Shown here: piece by piece, positions 1 to 9,791 of the stretch
How the letters are laid out: every line of letters begins with the position of its first letter
Position numbering within the stretch: the stretch's first letter is position 1
DNA from: Glutamicibacter sp. MNS18
GTDB taxonomy: Bacteria > Actinomycetota > Actinomycetes > Actinomycetales > Micrococcaceae
Direction: 5' to 3'
Assembly: GCF_026107515.2 (NCBI RefSeq)
Contig: NZ_JAPCHW010000007.1
Location: forward strand, 1-64,000
Length of the DNA stretch: 64,000 nucleotides
Translations under genes and position numbers: made by a program
Notes under the pieces: generated by a model
What the model saw: the letters and a program-made list of their open reading frames with translations, nothing else
Told to the model about the DNA's origin: nothing
Database searches by the model: none

Positions 1-1
1 G

Positions 2-55
2 TTGCAGCAGCTGGCCATGGCCTACCCGGAGCGCATCGAGCCGTATTTGAAGTGA
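2..55 (+). CDS. 3' end of an unidentified gene (partial)
   Basis: Reading from base 2, 17 sense codons (residues LQQLAMAYPERIEPYLK) run without a stop to TGA at 53-55. Composition fits an actinobacterial coding sequence. The fragment is too short to assign a family, and nothing beyond the open frame supports it. Confidence 0.4.
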   Translation: MQQLAMAYPERIEPYLK

Positions 56-93
56 GTGTTAAGAAGCCCTGAATAACGGATGTGACTAGGGGC

Positions 94-294
94 TTACACA
101 AACTTCCTGACAGGCTCCGCTTCTTTGCTGATCTTCACCGACTTGCCAAACTGGACTGCCGAAAGTTCCCCTGTCTTGATTAGCCGGTAAACAGTCATAC
201 CGGAGATTTCGAGCAGGGACGCAACCTGCGTGACGGTGTACATTCTTGTTTGGATTCCCAAGCTGAGCTCCGATCTTCTTGCGCCGGTATTCAT
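94..294 (-). CDS. small excisionase-family helix-turn-helix protein
   Basis: A 66-residue protein. From about residue 18 it matches the HTH_17/excisionase pattern: YTVTQVASLLEIS, then MTVYRLIKTGEL, then AVQFGKSVKIS, which is the recognition helix plus the wing. Related small actinobacterial proteins are MerR-like DNA binders, some of them phage or island excisionases and others chromosomal regulators. An internal ATG at 243 (MYTVTQ) would give a shorter protein starting right at the domain. The ending EAEPVRKFV differs from the usual terminal helix, so the gene may be worn at its 3' end. No integrase or attachment site is visible nearby, so an excisionase role is not shown. Confidence 0.6.
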   Translation of the reverse strand: MNTGARRSELSLGIQTRMYTVTQVASLLEISGMTVYRLIKTGELSAVQFGKSVKISKEAEPVRKFV

Positions 295-304
295 GCTTGG
301 ACAT

Positions 305-828
305 TTCTATATGGAACCCGGCGTTACCGTTTAGAACAATAGAATCACCAGAACCACAGCCACCAGACCCCTAATGCCATAAACCACGCCCGAAATCACT
401 CTCGGGTTGAATTTCCTGTATGACAGGATATGGAAAGGACTCGAAGTCGATTGTCATCGCCACATGAACATGTGATTCTTACGCATTCCCTTGCAGGGCT
501 TTACCGCGCAGATTCGCCTGTGATGAATCGACAGCACAGGTGATTCGGAAATCTACGTTACAAATGACGTCCTATGGGCCTGTGGCGGACGCATGCATCC
601 CACAAATCAACCATTGATCCAGTGTCGTTGAGGCCTCGAGGTGGCTGTCGTTTTAACGAACTCCTTGAAGCGTCTCGTGACACATAAAAGTGAGTGACCG
701 CCTTCGGATCAGTGATCGGCCATCAATCTGGGCTCGTGGTCGCCTATCCGACGCAAAGCGGCGAACTGCGGTCTAATGATGTCCGAGACTTCATTCAAGC
801 AGTAGTGCCCGGATTCAGGCCTCTGAGG
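305..828. other. intergenic stretch without a supported gene
   Basis: This stretch has lower GC than the surroundings and stops in all frames. A short plus-strand open frame near 694-975 has no recognisable domain and lies opposite the more convincing small membrane peptide. On the minus strand, around 345-420, a short hydrophobic frame ends in LVAVVLVILLF, but it has no ATG or clear ribosome binding site. I see no tRNA or strong terminator here. Confidence 0.4.
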
Positions 829-969
829 CTAATTCAGGATTGCGTAGGCTGTCAGTCCGATGGCGATTACCCCAAGTACGCCTACACCTATGATTTTCCA
901 GATGACCGGGATCCTCGGTCCAAACTTGTATTCCGGATCACGGCGTCGTCCACGTGTAGCAGGCTGCAT
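829..969 (-). CDS. 46-residue single-helix membrane protein
   Basis: Starting at the ATG at 967-969, the product has a basic N-terminus (TRGRRRDPEYKFGPRIP) followed by one hydrophobic segment (VIWKIIGVGVLGVIAIGLTA, about residues 24-43). The start is chosen because GGGGA lies about 8 bases upstream on the minus strand. Longer in-frame extensions add poorly structured sequence. Positive residues before the helix predict N-in, C-out topology. Small proteins of this layout are common in actinobacteria and have no known function. Confidence 0.5.
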   Translation of the reverse strand: MQPATRGRRRDPEYKFGPRIPVIWKIIGVGVLGVIAIGLTAYAILN

Positions 970-1176
970 TATTAATTTCCCCAAGAAATCAAGTCTGACG
1001 TGTTTCAGATGTTCGAAGCTTAGCAATCTGGAATGCAAAAACCTACACTTGTGGATTATTGTTAACGGTACTTTTTCGAGTCGGTCATGCATTGGTGCAG
1101 AGCCAACTAGTCGCCTTTTGGGTGAGCATCGCAATTCCTTGCGCTAGCCTTGAGGACTTCAACAAGTTCAAACGAA

Positions 1177-1218
1177 AGACCCCCTGCGCGACACCTGTCG
1201 GTGTCACCCAGGGGGTCT
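1177..1218 (-). terminator. terminator of the RND permease gene
   Basis: A perfect 10-bp stem (AGACCCCCTG / CAGGGGGTCT) encloses a second nested stem (GACACC / GGTGTC at 1190-1205). It lies 13 bases beyond the stop of the efflux gene and is followed on the minus strand by a T-rich run (TTTCGTTT). Confidence 0.8.
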
Positions 1219-1230
1219 CATGCTGACGGA

Positions 1231-4200
1231 CTACTTGTCGGTATCCGGCTGCTCCTTCTTCAGCATTTCCTCGACTTCTCGTCGTTCCCTACGAGTGATC
1301 GGGATTTGACCAGTCAGGGGATTGACCAGATCACCTTCAGGAGACTGGATACGTTGGGCGGTCTTGCGGGCCTTGGTGATCACCGTGGTGGTGCCGGTAT
1401 CCAAGGACGGCTTCGCGCCGGGATCGGGAACCGGGGCATGGGCACCCACGGCGGCAGCGGTACCGTATTTGGCCTGCAGTCTGGCTTCGCGGCGGGCTGA
1501 GGTCTTCTCCTTGCGTCCTTCAACCAACCGGTAGAGCACCGGCACCAGGATCAGGGTGAGCAAGGTGGAGGTCACCAGACCACCGATGACCACGACGGCC
1601 AGTGGCTGGGAGATGAAACCGGAGTGCCCGGTGATTCCCAAGGCCATGGGTACCAGGGCGAAGATGGTGGCGGCGCTGGTCATCAGGATCGGGCGCAAAC
1701 GCTGGCGGGCGCCATGGGTGATGGCATCCTCCAAACCCATGGCCTCGCGTTCAGGGGTCTTGAGCCTGTACTGGTTGATCAGGTCGATCAGTACGATCGC
1801 GTTGGTCACCACGATTCCTACCAGCATCAGCATGCCGATCAGTGACGGCAGGCCCAGCGGGATGCCGGTCAACAGCAGCAGGCCTATCGAACCGGTTGCG
1901 GCGAACGGGATCGACACCAGCAGGATCAGCGGCTGGACGAGCGACTTGAAGGTCGCCACCATGATCACGTAGACGATGGCCACGGCGGCCAACAGTGCCA
2001 GGTAGAGCTGCTCGAAGGACTCGGCCTGCTCCGTGGCGGCTCCACCCAGGGTTGCGCTGGCGCCCTCGGGCAGCTCCAGGGAATCCAGCTTCTCGGTCAC
2101 CGCGCTGGACACCGCACCCAACTGGTCCGGTTGTGGTGTCAGGCTCACGGTGGCCACCCGTTCACCATTGGAGGTGGTGACCACCTGTTGCACTTCCTCG
2201 ATGCCCACTTCGGCCAGGTCCTGCAGTTCCATGATGCCGGTGGCAGTGGGGATCTGCAGTTCACGCAACTGCGCCTCGCTGGTCAACTGGTCGGGCTGGC
2301 CGATGTTGATGCTCAGATCGGTGTAGTCGATCCGGAGGGTGCCTGCCGGAATGGGGGAGAGCTGGGAAGCGACCATGCCGGCGAGCTGGGTTTCGGTCAG
2401 CCCGGCCTCGGCCGCCTTGCCGGCATCAATGTCCACGGTGACCTGGTCACGCTTCTCGGAGAGGTTATCGGTGATCCCGATGGTGTTCTCGATTTCGCCC
2501 AGCTGCTCACGCACCGCGCTGGTGGCCTCGGTGAGGATTCCCTCGTCCGGGGCACTGACCTGGACGGTGACATCAGAGGACATCATCATTCCGGAGCCCG
2601 AGGCCACGGTCACGTCCTGGTCCTCGGGCAGGTTGAGGTCGGCGATCGTGGCCCGTAGCTCATCGGCCAGGGCCTCCTGGTCCAGATTCGCGTCGGTGAT
2701 CACCGTGAAGCTGGCAGTATCGGTACCGGAGGAGCCCATCATGGCGCCTATGGCATCCCCGGAGCTGCCAATGGTCAACTGCACGTCTTCGACACCCGCG
2801 GCATCCGACAGCACGGTCTCGATCTTCTTGGCCTCGTCCAGGGTGGTGTTCAGCGCGGTGCCCGAGGGCAGCTTCTGGGTCACCTGCAAGGAGTTCTCCC
2901 CGGTGCCTCCGAACAGGTTGGTGTTCAGCAGCGGGGTCATGGCCACGGTACCGGCAAGGATCAGCACCGAGACCAGCAGGGTGATGACCGGGTGCCGCTG
3001 GGTTCCACGCAATACCGGGGCGTAGCTGCGCTGCAGCAGGCCCTTGTCTTCGGCGGTGTGGGCGGTCTTGGCTGCCCCGGTGCCCGGACGGTGTGGCAGG
3101 AACCAGTAGGCCAGTACCGGCACAATGGTCAGCGACACCAGCAGGGAGGCCAGCAGCGCAATGGTCATGGTCATGGCGAAGGGGCGGAAGAGCTCCCCGG
3201 CCATGCCGGCGACCAGTGCCACCGGCAGGAATACCGCTACCGTGGTGAGCGTGGCGGAGGTGATTGCCCCGGCGACCTCGCGCACGGCCAGCAGGATCGC
3301 GTCCTTCTTCGCCTCACCGTAGGACAGGTGGCGCTTGATGTTCTCGATCACCACAATCGAGTCATCCACCACGCGGCCGATCGAGATGGTCAGGGCGCCC
3401 AGGGTGAGCATGTTCAGCGTGTACCCGAACACATTCATCCCGATGAAGGTGACCATCAATGACAGCGGGATGGAGATCGCGGTCACCAGGGTGGAGCGGA
3501 TGGAGAACAGGAAAATCAGGATCACGATCACCGCGAACACCAGGCCCAGCAAGCCCTCGGTGGCCAGCGCCTCGATGGACTGCTCAATGAATGGTGCCTG
3601 GTCGAACACGGTGGTGATGGTGGCGTTGGAGCCGAGCTCGGCCTCGAGCTGGGAAAGCATGCCGGCCACGGCGTGGGAGATCGCCACGGTGTCACCGGCA
3701 GGGGTCTTGGTAATCGAAATTGACAGCGTCTCCGCGCCATTGGTGCGGGTGATGCTGGTGGCCTCATCCGCCTCGATGGAGACCTCGGCTACCTCCGAGA
3801 GGAGTACCGGGCCGGTGTCGGTGGAGATTGGGATCTCCCGGATCTTCTCCAGGGTATCCGGGGCGGAGCCGGCAATGATCGGCAGTTCCATGCCATCGGT
3901 GTCCAAGGTTCCCACGGGGATCGGGGAACCGGCATTCTCGATCGCATCCTTGATATCAGCCACGCTCAACCCGGCTTGGGTCAGATCCGCATCGTCGGGA
4001 AGGACCAGGATGTGCTGCGAGGCACCACCGGAGACCGCGGCTTCCCGCACCCCATCGATCTTGCGCAGCTTGGGAAGGGCGATCCGCTCCACATCATCAT
4101 GCAGCTTTTCCAGGGGCTCATCCGACGCGACCGCCAGATAAGCCACCGGCAGGTCCGAGACTGAACCGGCGAAGCTGGACGGTTCCACATCCTCGGGCAA

Positions 4201-4557
4201 CTGGCTCCGGGCATTGGCGATGGCGCGTTCCACCTGGGAACGCGCCCGATCCATATCCGTGCCGTATTCGAACATCAACGACAGGGTGGCCATATTCGTG
4301 CGCGAGGTGGCCGAGGAGGACTCCAGACCCTCCACCGCCTGCATGGCGGTTTCCAACGGCCGGGCAACCTGCTCGTCCACGACCTCGGGACTGGCGCCGG
4401 GCTGCACTGCAACCACGGCGATCTGCGGGAATTCCAGGGACGGGATCAGTTCCTGTTTCAGGGAACTCATCGATATCAGGCCAAAGATCGCGGAGAAGAT
4501 CGTGATGAGGGCGATCAGTGCGCGATTCTTGAGCGAGAGCTGTGCCAGACGCTGCAT
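1231..4557 (-). CDS. RND-family efflux transporter permease
   Basis: An 1108-residue inner-membrane pump of the AcrB/HAE1-like RND superfamily, which exports drugs or hydrophobic compounds using proton motive force. TM1 is near residues 12-31, followed by a large extracytoplasmic porter region. A TM block at about 335-490 contains the proton-relay motif VVDDSIVVIEN (Asp398/Asp399). The second half repeats the pattern: porter region, then a TM block in roughly residues 850-1030. The C-terminal ~70 residues are a polar cytoplasmic extension beyond the usual AcrB end. No periplasmic adaptor or outer-membrane factor lies nearby, as expected for a Gram-positive RND pump acting alone. The gene is monocistronic with its own terminator, and its substrate cannot be told from sequence. 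Confidence 0.9.
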   Translation of the reverse strand: MQRLAQLSLKNRALIALITIFSAIFGLISMSSLKQELIPSLEFPQIAVVAVQPGASPEVVDEQVARPLETAMQAVEGLESSSATSRTNMATLSLMFEYGTDMDRARSQVERAIANARSQLPEDVEPSSFAGSVSDLPVAYLAVASDEPLEKLHDDVERIALPKLRKIDGVREAAVSGGASQHILVLPDDADLTQAGLSVADIKDAIENAGSPIPVGTLDTDGMELPIIAGSAPDTLEKIREIPISTDTGPVLLSEVAEVSIEADEATSITRTNGAETLSISITKTPAGDTVAISHAVAGMLSQLEAELGSNATITTVFDQAPFIEQSIEALATEGLLGLVFAVIVILIFLFSIRSTLVTAISIPLSLMVTFIGMNVFGYTLNMLTLGALTISIGRVVDDSIVVIENIKRHLSYGEAKKDAILLAVREVAGAITSATLTTVAVFLPVALVAGMAGELFRPFAMTMTIALLASLLVSLTIVPVLAYWFLPHRPGTGAAKTAHTAEDKGLLQRSYAPVLRGTQRHPVITLLVSVLILAGTVAMTPLLNTNLFGGTGENSLQVTQKLPSGTALNTTLDEAKKIETVLSDAAGVEDVQLTIGSSGDAIGAMMGSSGTDTASFTVITDANLDQEALADELRATIADLNLPEDQDVTVASGSGMMMSSDVTVQVSAPDEGILTEATSAVREQLGEIENTIGITDNLSEKRDQVTVDIDAGKAAEAGLTETQLAGMVASQLSPIPAGTLRIDYTDLSINIGQPDQLTSEAQLRELQIPTATGIMELQDLAEVGIEEVQQVVTTSNGERVATVSLTPQPDQLGAVSSAVTEKLDSLELPEGASATLGGAATEQAESFEQLYLALLAAVAIVYVIMVATFKSLVQPLILLVSIPFAATGSIGLLLLTGIPLGLPSLIGMLMLVGIVVTNAIVLIDLINQYRLKTPEREAMGLEDAITHGARQRLRPILMTSAATIFALVPMALGITGHSGFISQPLAVVVIGGLVTSTLLTLILVPVLYRLVEGRKEKTSARREARLQAKYGTAAAVGAHAPVPDPGAKPSLDTGTTTVITKARKTAQRIQSPEGDLVNPLTGQIPITRRERREVEEMLKKEQPDTDK

Positions 4558-4704
4558 GCGGGTGTGTTCCTAGCGGTGTCGCGGAGTCAAAGGGGCTTGG
4601 GAATAACTCTAGTTGGTTGGCTTCCGGCAACAGAATCCGCGCGGGTATCCGCGGGCAAAATCATACTTTGGGAGGACAGCGGCTGGTCATGGGTATACGT
4701 CAAA

Positions 4705-4748
4705 GCCCGGCTGGGTACACCGTGGCAATACGGTGTACCCAGCCGGGC
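4705..4748 (-). terminator. terminator of mqo
   Basis: A perfect 19-bp stem (GCCCGGCTGGGTACACCGT at 4705-4723 and its complement at 4730-4748) with a 6-base loop. It begins 13 bases past the mqo stop. It probably also insulates mqo from the divergent-side RND promoter region. Confidence 0.85.
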
Positions 4749-4761
4749 GATGAAGATCCTG

Positions 4762-6255
4762 TTACTTCAGTTTGAGCACCTTGTCGGTGTCGGCAACAAC
4801 ATTAGCCAACAGCTTCGGATTCTCGTTCAGCTTCTGCCCGTAGGACGGGATGATGTCCTTCAGCTTGGTCTCCCAGCCGGCGAACTGCTTCGGGAAGCAG
4901 CGCGAGAGCAAGCCGATCATGATCGGGGTCGCCGTCGAGGCACCGGGGGAGGCACCGAGCAGGCCGGAGATCGAGCCGTCCGAGGAGGTGATGACCTCGG
5001 TGCCGAACTGCAGCACGCCGCCCTTCTTGGCATCCTTCTTGATGACCTGGACGCGCTGCCCAGCGGTGATCAATTCCCACTTGGAGCCATCGGCTTCCGG
5101 GAAGTACTCGGCCAGGGCCTCGTCCTTCTTGGCGCGCGACTTGAGCACTTCCTTGATCAGGTAGGCGGTCAGGGACATGTTGTCCTTGCCCACCGCCAAC
5201 AGCGGAAGCAGATTGTGCGGGCGGACCGACAGCGGAAGGTCCAGTTGGCTGGTGGACTTCAGGAAGTTCATCGAGAAACCGGCGTAGGGACCGAACATCA
5301 GCGAACGCTTGCCGTCGACAAAACGGGTATCCAGGTGCGGCACCGACATCGGGGGAGCGCCCACCGAGGCCTGGCCGTACACCTTGGCATGGTGCTGGTC
5401 GCTGATCGACTGGTCGGTGCAGCGCAGGAACTGCCCGGAGACCGGGAAGCCGCCGTAGCCCTTGATCTCGTCGATTCCGCTTTTCTGCAGCAGCGGCAGC
5501 GCGCCGCCACCGGCACCCACGAAGACGAACTTGGCGTTGACCTTGAAGCTGGCCCCGGTGGCCTTGTTCTTGACGGTCAGCTGCCAGCCGGCACCATCAC
5601 GCGACAACCCGGTGACCTTGTGGCCGTAGTTGATCTCGGCCCCGTTTTCACCCAGCGAGGCGGTCAGGTCCTTGGTCATCCGGCCGAAGTCCACATCGGT
5701 TCCACCGACCACGCGGGAGGCGGCGATCTGCTGCGATTCGTCGCGGCCACGGGCTACCAGCGGGGCCCACTCATTGATGGTGGACAGATCCTCGGTGTAC
5801 TCCATGTCCGCGAACAGGGCCTGTGCCTTCATGGCCTCGTAGCGGGTCTTCAGGTACTTGGCGTGGTCCTGGCCGATCACCAGGGACATGTGTGGCAGGG
5901 AGTGGATGAAGTTCTCCGGGGAGCCCACACGCTGGTTCTGTACGGCCCAGGAGAAGAACTGCCGGGAGATCTGGTACTGCTCGTTGATGCCCACGGCCTT
6001 GGCCGGATCCACCGAGCCGTCAGCCTGTGCCGGGGCGTAGTTCAGTTCGCATAACGCGGCATGTCCGGTGCCGGCATTGTTCCATGGTGAGGAAGACTCT
6101 TCGCCCGCCTTGTCCAGGTTTTCGAACAGGCCGATCGACCAGTTCGGTTCCAGCTGGTTGATGAGGGTACCCAGGGTGGCGCTCATAATACCGGCACCGA
6201 TAAGTACGACGTCAAAATTCTTGGTTGACGTTTCAGAAGGCACGAGAATCTCCAT
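4762..6255 (-). CDS. mqo: malate:quinone oxidoreductase
   Basis: A 497-residue FAD-dependent peripheral membrane enzyme that oxidises L-malate to oxaloacetate and passes electrons to the quinone pool. This is the main or parallel route to malate dehydrogenase in many actinobacteria. The N-terminal dinucleotide-binding motif is [14 protein letters not shown] (about residues 16-29). Further family blocks are [19 protein letters not shown] (about 56-74) and, near the C-terminus, [15 protein letters not shown]. Length agrees with the family (about 490-550). The gene is monocistronic, closed by a 19-bp terminator hairpin. Confidence 0.95.
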   Translation of the reverse strand: MEILVPSETSTKNFDVVLIGAGIMSATLGTLINQLEPNWSIGLFENLDKAGEESSSPWNNAGTGHAALCELNYAPAQADGSVDPAKAVGINEQYQISRQFFSWAVQNQRVGSPENFIHSLPHMSLVIGQDHAKYLKTRYEAMKAQALFADMEYTEDLSTINEWAPLVARGRDESQQIAASRVVGGTDVDFGRMTKDLTASLGENGAEINYGHKVTGLSRDGAGWQLTVKNKATGASFKVNAKFVFVGAGGGALPLLQKSGIDEIKGYGGFPVSGQFLRCTDQSISDQHHAKVYGQASVGAPPMSVPHLDTRFVDGKRSLMFGPYAGFSMNFLKSTSQLDLPLSVRPHNLLPLLAVGKDNMSLTAYLIKEVLKSRAKKDEALAEYFPEADGSKWELITAGQRVQVIKKDAKKGGVLQFGTEVITSSDGSISGLLGASPGASTATPIMIGLLSRCFPKQFAGWETKLKDIIPSYGQKLNENPKLLANVVADTDKVLKLK

Positions 6256-6315
6256 CGACAGTGATACTTTGCTCTTAGGTCAGACTAGACCCATTACGTC
6301 AAGGACAAGAAATTC

Positions 6316-8160
6316 TCAACCCGTCAAATCAGTGTTCTGCTCGATTTTGACATCCAGGAACACCTCGTCGAGCACCGGGGAGGACGGGTAGTAGCTCACG
6401 TCCGCATCCAGGGCCAGTGCGGAGATCGGGAACACCAAGGGCACCAGTGGCAAGTCGTGGGTCAGCGTGGTCAGGATATTGCGGTAGGCCGCGGTGCGTT
6501 CCTCGCCCACCGGGATGGACCGCGCCGCCAGGATCTGCGCGTCAAGCAGCGGTGAACTGTAACCGAACTCATAGTGCTTTGCGGCCAGGATGCCGGAGAT
6601 GAAGTCATCTTCACTGCGGTAGGCGCCGGAGAACCCCAACAGGTGCAGTCCTTTGAATCCCTGGTTGCGCACCTTGTCCACGTACCGGCCTTCGCTCCAG
6701 TCCACCGGAATCGGATTGATCCTGATCCCCACTTTGGCCAGATCCTCGGCGATCAGGGCGAAGGTGCGTTCGGGTAGGGCCATGTAATTGCGCGACACGT
6801 TCCGCGGGTAGGCGAAATCGATCGCCGTGCCGTCATAGTCGATCTCCTCCAGCAGCTTGGTGGCTTCATCCGGGGAGTAGAAGATGACATTGTCCGGGTT
6901 GTCCACGGCGAAGGTGGGCGGCAGTAACCCCTGTGCCGACTTGGTGCCGTTGATGAACAGTTCCCGGGCGAGCCGGCCCTTGTCCACCGCGTGGGCAAGG
7001 GCCCGCCGGAACACCGGGTTCTCCAGCCAGGCGGTGTCATGGTGCAGCCCGAGGTACAACACCGAGAACGGGTCACGGTTCACCACCATGCGGGCGTTGC
7101 GCACCAGGGTGCGCAGGATATCCACCGACACCATGTCGAAGGCATCGATATCCCCGGCGAGCAACGCGGTCTGCCGGTTCTGCGCCAGCGTGATGGAGGA
7201 CAGTTCGATCTGCACGGGGTGCTGCGGGTTGTTGGCCACCCGCTGGGTGTTCCAGTAGTCCTGGTTCAGTTCCAGGCGCAGCCCGGTGTCGGTACGTTCA
7301 ACAAAGCGGTAGGGGCCGGTGCCCACCGGGTGCTCGTCCAGGGACCGGGCCGGGTTGTCCTCCGATCCTCCGGTCAGGGAGTCAGGTGCGGCAATGGCCA
7401 GCCCCGGAAGCGAGAACGCCTCGATGACCCCGGTCAGCCGGCGTCGCAGCTTCAGCTCCACCGTGTACTGGTCGGTGGCGTTCACCGAGTCGAAGTAGCT
7501 GGCGGTTCCCGCCCGGGAATCGCCGGTGAACAGCTCGTCCTCGAGCAAGATCCGCATCGCTTCAAGCTGCTCCTTCTGCTGGGCCAGGGTGGCCTGCATC
7601 CGCTCGCTGTCGGCCGATTCCTCCTGCTGCGGGGCCTGGGCGGTGTCGTCATCCTCGGGTAGCTCGGGGATATCGGAGAAATGGTGGAAGACCTGGGTGA
7701 AACCCTGCAGGGAACGCCCACGCAGCTCCGAGTCCAGGTTCAGCCAGCGTTCGAAGTTCGCCACCACGGCCTGCGCGTTGAATTCGGTGCCGTCATGGAA
7801 AAGCACTCCGCGACGCAGCGTGAAGGTGTAGCGTAGCCCGTCTTCGCTCTCGGTCCAGGACTCGGCCAATCCGGCCATGGGGCCACCGGTCTGCGGGTCG
7901 ATGGCGATCAATGTCTCATAGATCTGCCGGGTGGCCCGGAAGGAATCGTTGTCCCCGACCGCGGCGGGATCCAGTGACAGGGGAGGGGAGGCCGCGGCGA
8001 TGCGGAAGACCCGTGGGGGAGCCTCGGTGGCGGGTGAACCACTGGGTGTGGCGGGTTGGGGCGCGGTGTCCGTGCAACTTGTCAGTCCCAGCAGCAGGGC
8101 AGCCAGCGATCCGGAGAGTACGGCTCGGCGTGGGACGGGCTGCGGGGTATGCGATGACAA
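6316..8160 (-). CDS. ABC transporter family-5 solute-binding lipoprotein
   Basis: A 614-residue extracytoplasmic binding protein of the peptide/nickel/opine type (SBP_bac_5). The N-terminus combines a twin-arginine-like PRRAVLSG with a lipobox ending LTSC (Cys29), so the mature protein should be lipid-anchored. Family signatures include LDPAAVGDNDSF and the DGLRYTFTLRRGVLFHDGTEFNA block (about residues 108-130). An unusual acidic, probably coiled-coil insert (PEDDDTAQAPQQEESADSE onward to about residue 205) interrupts the domain. No permease or ATPase gene is adjacent, so it is an orphan that must use a transporter encoded elsewhere. The ligand is unknown. Confidence 0.85.
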   Translation of the reverse strand: MSSHTPQPVPRRAVLSGSLAALLLGLTSCTDTAPQPATPSGSPATEAPPRVFRIAAASPPLSLDPAAVGDNDSFRATRQIYETLIAIDPQTGGPMAGLAESWTESEDGLRYTFTLRRGVLFHDGTEFNAQAVVANFERWLNLDSELRGRSLQGFTQVFHHFSDIPELPEDDDTAQAPQQEESADSERMQATLAQQKEQLEAMRILLEDELFTGDSRAGTASYFDSVNATDQYTVELKLRRRLTGVIEAFSLPGLAIAAPDSLTGGSEDNPARSLDEHPVGTGPYRFVERTDTGLRLELNQDYWNTQRVANNPQHPVQIELSSITLAQNRQTALLAGDIDAFDMVSVDILRTLVRNARMVVNRDPFSVLYLGLHHDTAWLENPVFRRALAHAVDKGRLARELFINGTKSAQGLLPPTFAVDNPDNVIFYSPDEATKLLEEIDYDGTAIDFAYPRNVSRNYMALPERTFALIAEDLAKVGIRINPIPVDWSEGRYVDKVRNQGFKGLHLLGFSGAYRSEDDFISGILAAKHYEFGYSSPLLDAQILAARSIPVGEERTAAYRNILTTLTHDLPLVPLVFPISALALDADVSYYPSSPVLDEVFLDVKIEQNTDLTG

Positions 8161-8343
8161 GATAGTGGCTCGGCTTCCTGGGTCACGTGGTCACAGAAGA
8201 TGTATTCCTCACACCACGATAGGGGCACCGGTGGGCGGGGCGCCTCATCCTGGGAGGGTATTTCCCAAGATAGCGCACCGCTCCTCAGGTAGACCGGGAA
8301 CTACCGGTGACTCGCCCCAAATGTGGCCAAACGGTTACCCATC

Positions 8344-9279
8344 TCACGGTGCATGCACGACATTCTCTCCGGTTCCACCCGTGGACCAGGCCTGCAGCTG
8401 GCGCTTGAGCAGGGAGACCATGCGGGGGAAGAACGCCTCGGTGTTCCCGCCATTGTGCGGCAGGATCAGCGCGTTCGGCTGACGCCACAACGCGTGGTCC
8501 TCAGGTAGCGGCTCGGGGTCAAAGACATCAGAGGCCACGAACAATCGTCCAGAGGCCACCTCCGCGGTCAGCGCCGCGGTATCCACCACCGGGCCGCGGG
8601 CCACGTTGATGACCCGTGCGCCGTCCGGCAACCGGGCCAGCAGCTGCGCATCCACCAGGTGATGGGTGGAATCGGTGAGCGGGACGATCAGGATCATCAC
8701 CTCGATCTCCGGGGCCAGCTCGGCCAGCCGGTCGATCCCATGGACCTGGCCGTGCTCATCGGTGCGGGAGCTGGAGGCGAAGCGCAGCAGGTTCACCTCG
8801 AAGGGTTCGAGCCTGCGGCGGATCTGTTCGCCGATCCGCCCGGTGCCCACCACTGCCACGGTTCGATCGGCCAATCCGGGCCAACGCTGCGGTGCCCAGG
8901 TGCCGGTGAGCTGGTTCCGTACCGCGTCCGGGAAGCCGCGCAGGGAGGCTATGGCCAGTCCCACGGCCATTTCCGCGGTGGCCGCCGCATGCACGGTGCC
9001 GGCGGTGGTGATGGTGGCCCGGTCTCCGACCAGATCGATCAACCCGTCATAGCCGGTGGTCTGGGTTTGCACCTGGGTGATGTTCGGGGCCTGGTTGATT
9101 CCCTCCAGCTGCGCAAAGTTGGCCATGTAGGGGAAGATCGCGATCTCGATCTGCGCCAGGTCAACATCCGCCGGGGGCTGGCCCAGATCCCACACCACGG
9201 CGTTCAGGTTCTCGGGTAGCGGTCCCACCGCGTCAAGCAGCTCGGTGGATGGAAAGGATACGGTACGTTGTTGGCTCAT
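8344..9279 (-). CDS. D-isomer-specific 2-hydroxyacid dehydrogenase
   Basis: A 311-residue NAD(P)-dependent dehydrogenase of the phosphoglycerate dehydrogenase/glyoxylate reductase superfamily. The Rossmann motif VGTGRIG is at 144-150. The catalytic triad is Arg228 (in NVARGPVVD), Glu256 (DVFDPEPLP) and His275 (LPHNGG). There is no C-terminal ACT domain, so it is not a canonical SerA. The substrate 2-oxoacid cannot be inferred. It is transcribed in the same direction as the binding protein but separated by 180 bases, so a shared operon is uncertain. Confidence 0.85.
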   Translation of the reverse strand: MSQQRTVSFPSTELLDAVGPLPENLNAVVWDLGQPPADVDLAQIEIAIFPYMANFAQLEGINQAPNITQVQTQTTGYDGLIDLVGDRATITTAGTVHAAATAEMAVGLAIASLRGFPDAVRNQLTGTWAPQRWPGLADRTVAVVGTGRIGEQIRRRLEPFEVNLLRFASSSRTDEHGQVHGIDRLAELAPEIEVMILIVPLTDSTHHLVDAQLLARLPDGARVINVARGPVVDTAALTAEVASGRLFVASDVFDPEPLPEDHALWRQPNALILPHNGGNTEAFFPRMVSLLKRQLQAWSTGGTGENVVHAP

Positions 9280-9369
9280 GGCTCCACCTTAATCAGCCCG
9301 TTGATAAGTAGGTAGAACGCCTAGTCATCTCGTGTAATCCAACTCACGGCCAAAAGCTGGCATCTCGAT

Positions 9370-9397
9370 TTGCGCGATCGCAGAAAGCTGGTAGAGT
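9370..9397 (+). promoter_or_regulatory. promoter of the first tRNA-Lys gene
   Basis: A -35-like TTGCGC at 9370-9375 and a -10-like TAGAGT at 9392-9397 are separated by 16 bases. They lie about 50 bases before the tRNA. This was read by eye. Confidence 0.5.
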
Positions 9398-9448
9398 TTT
9401 ATCTCGTTGCGAAAGCGCGAAACACACGTTTCTAGACCATCGCAACGG

Positions 9449-9521
<73 letters not shown>

Positions 9522-9526
9522 CAGCA

Positions 9527-9557
9527 AACCGGCGAGAGTATCTCTCGCCGGTTTTTT
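9527..9557 (+). terminator. terminator after tRNA-Lys copy 1
   Basis: A 12-bp stem (AACCGGCGAGAG / CTCTCGCCGGTT) with a TAT loop, followed by a T run. Confidence 0.9.
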
Positions 9558-9791
9558 CGTCTCCCCGGGCAAATAGCGGACCAGTTTCCGCATGATTCAC
9601 GCAGCCGGTGCTGGGCCGGGTACGGGAAGCGGCCAGGTGCCGACCGGCCGGGATCCGCGTGATACGGGGAATTTTCCCCAGGCTTACGAGTAGACGAAGA
9701 TCCAGAATTCTCTTGGAAAACCCGAAAGCGAGTATCCGCAGGCAGTATTCCCCTATATACCGGAAGTATCCGTGGTGATAATCTCCTGCCA

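Noticed and set aside
345-420. short minus-strand hydrophobic frame ending LVAVVLVILLF
   Set aside because: No ATG, only a possible internal GTG, no ribosome binding site; too short to support alone.
694-975. 93-codon plus-strand frame near the left end
   Set aside because: No domain, no ribosome binding site, and it lies opposite a better supported small membrane protein.
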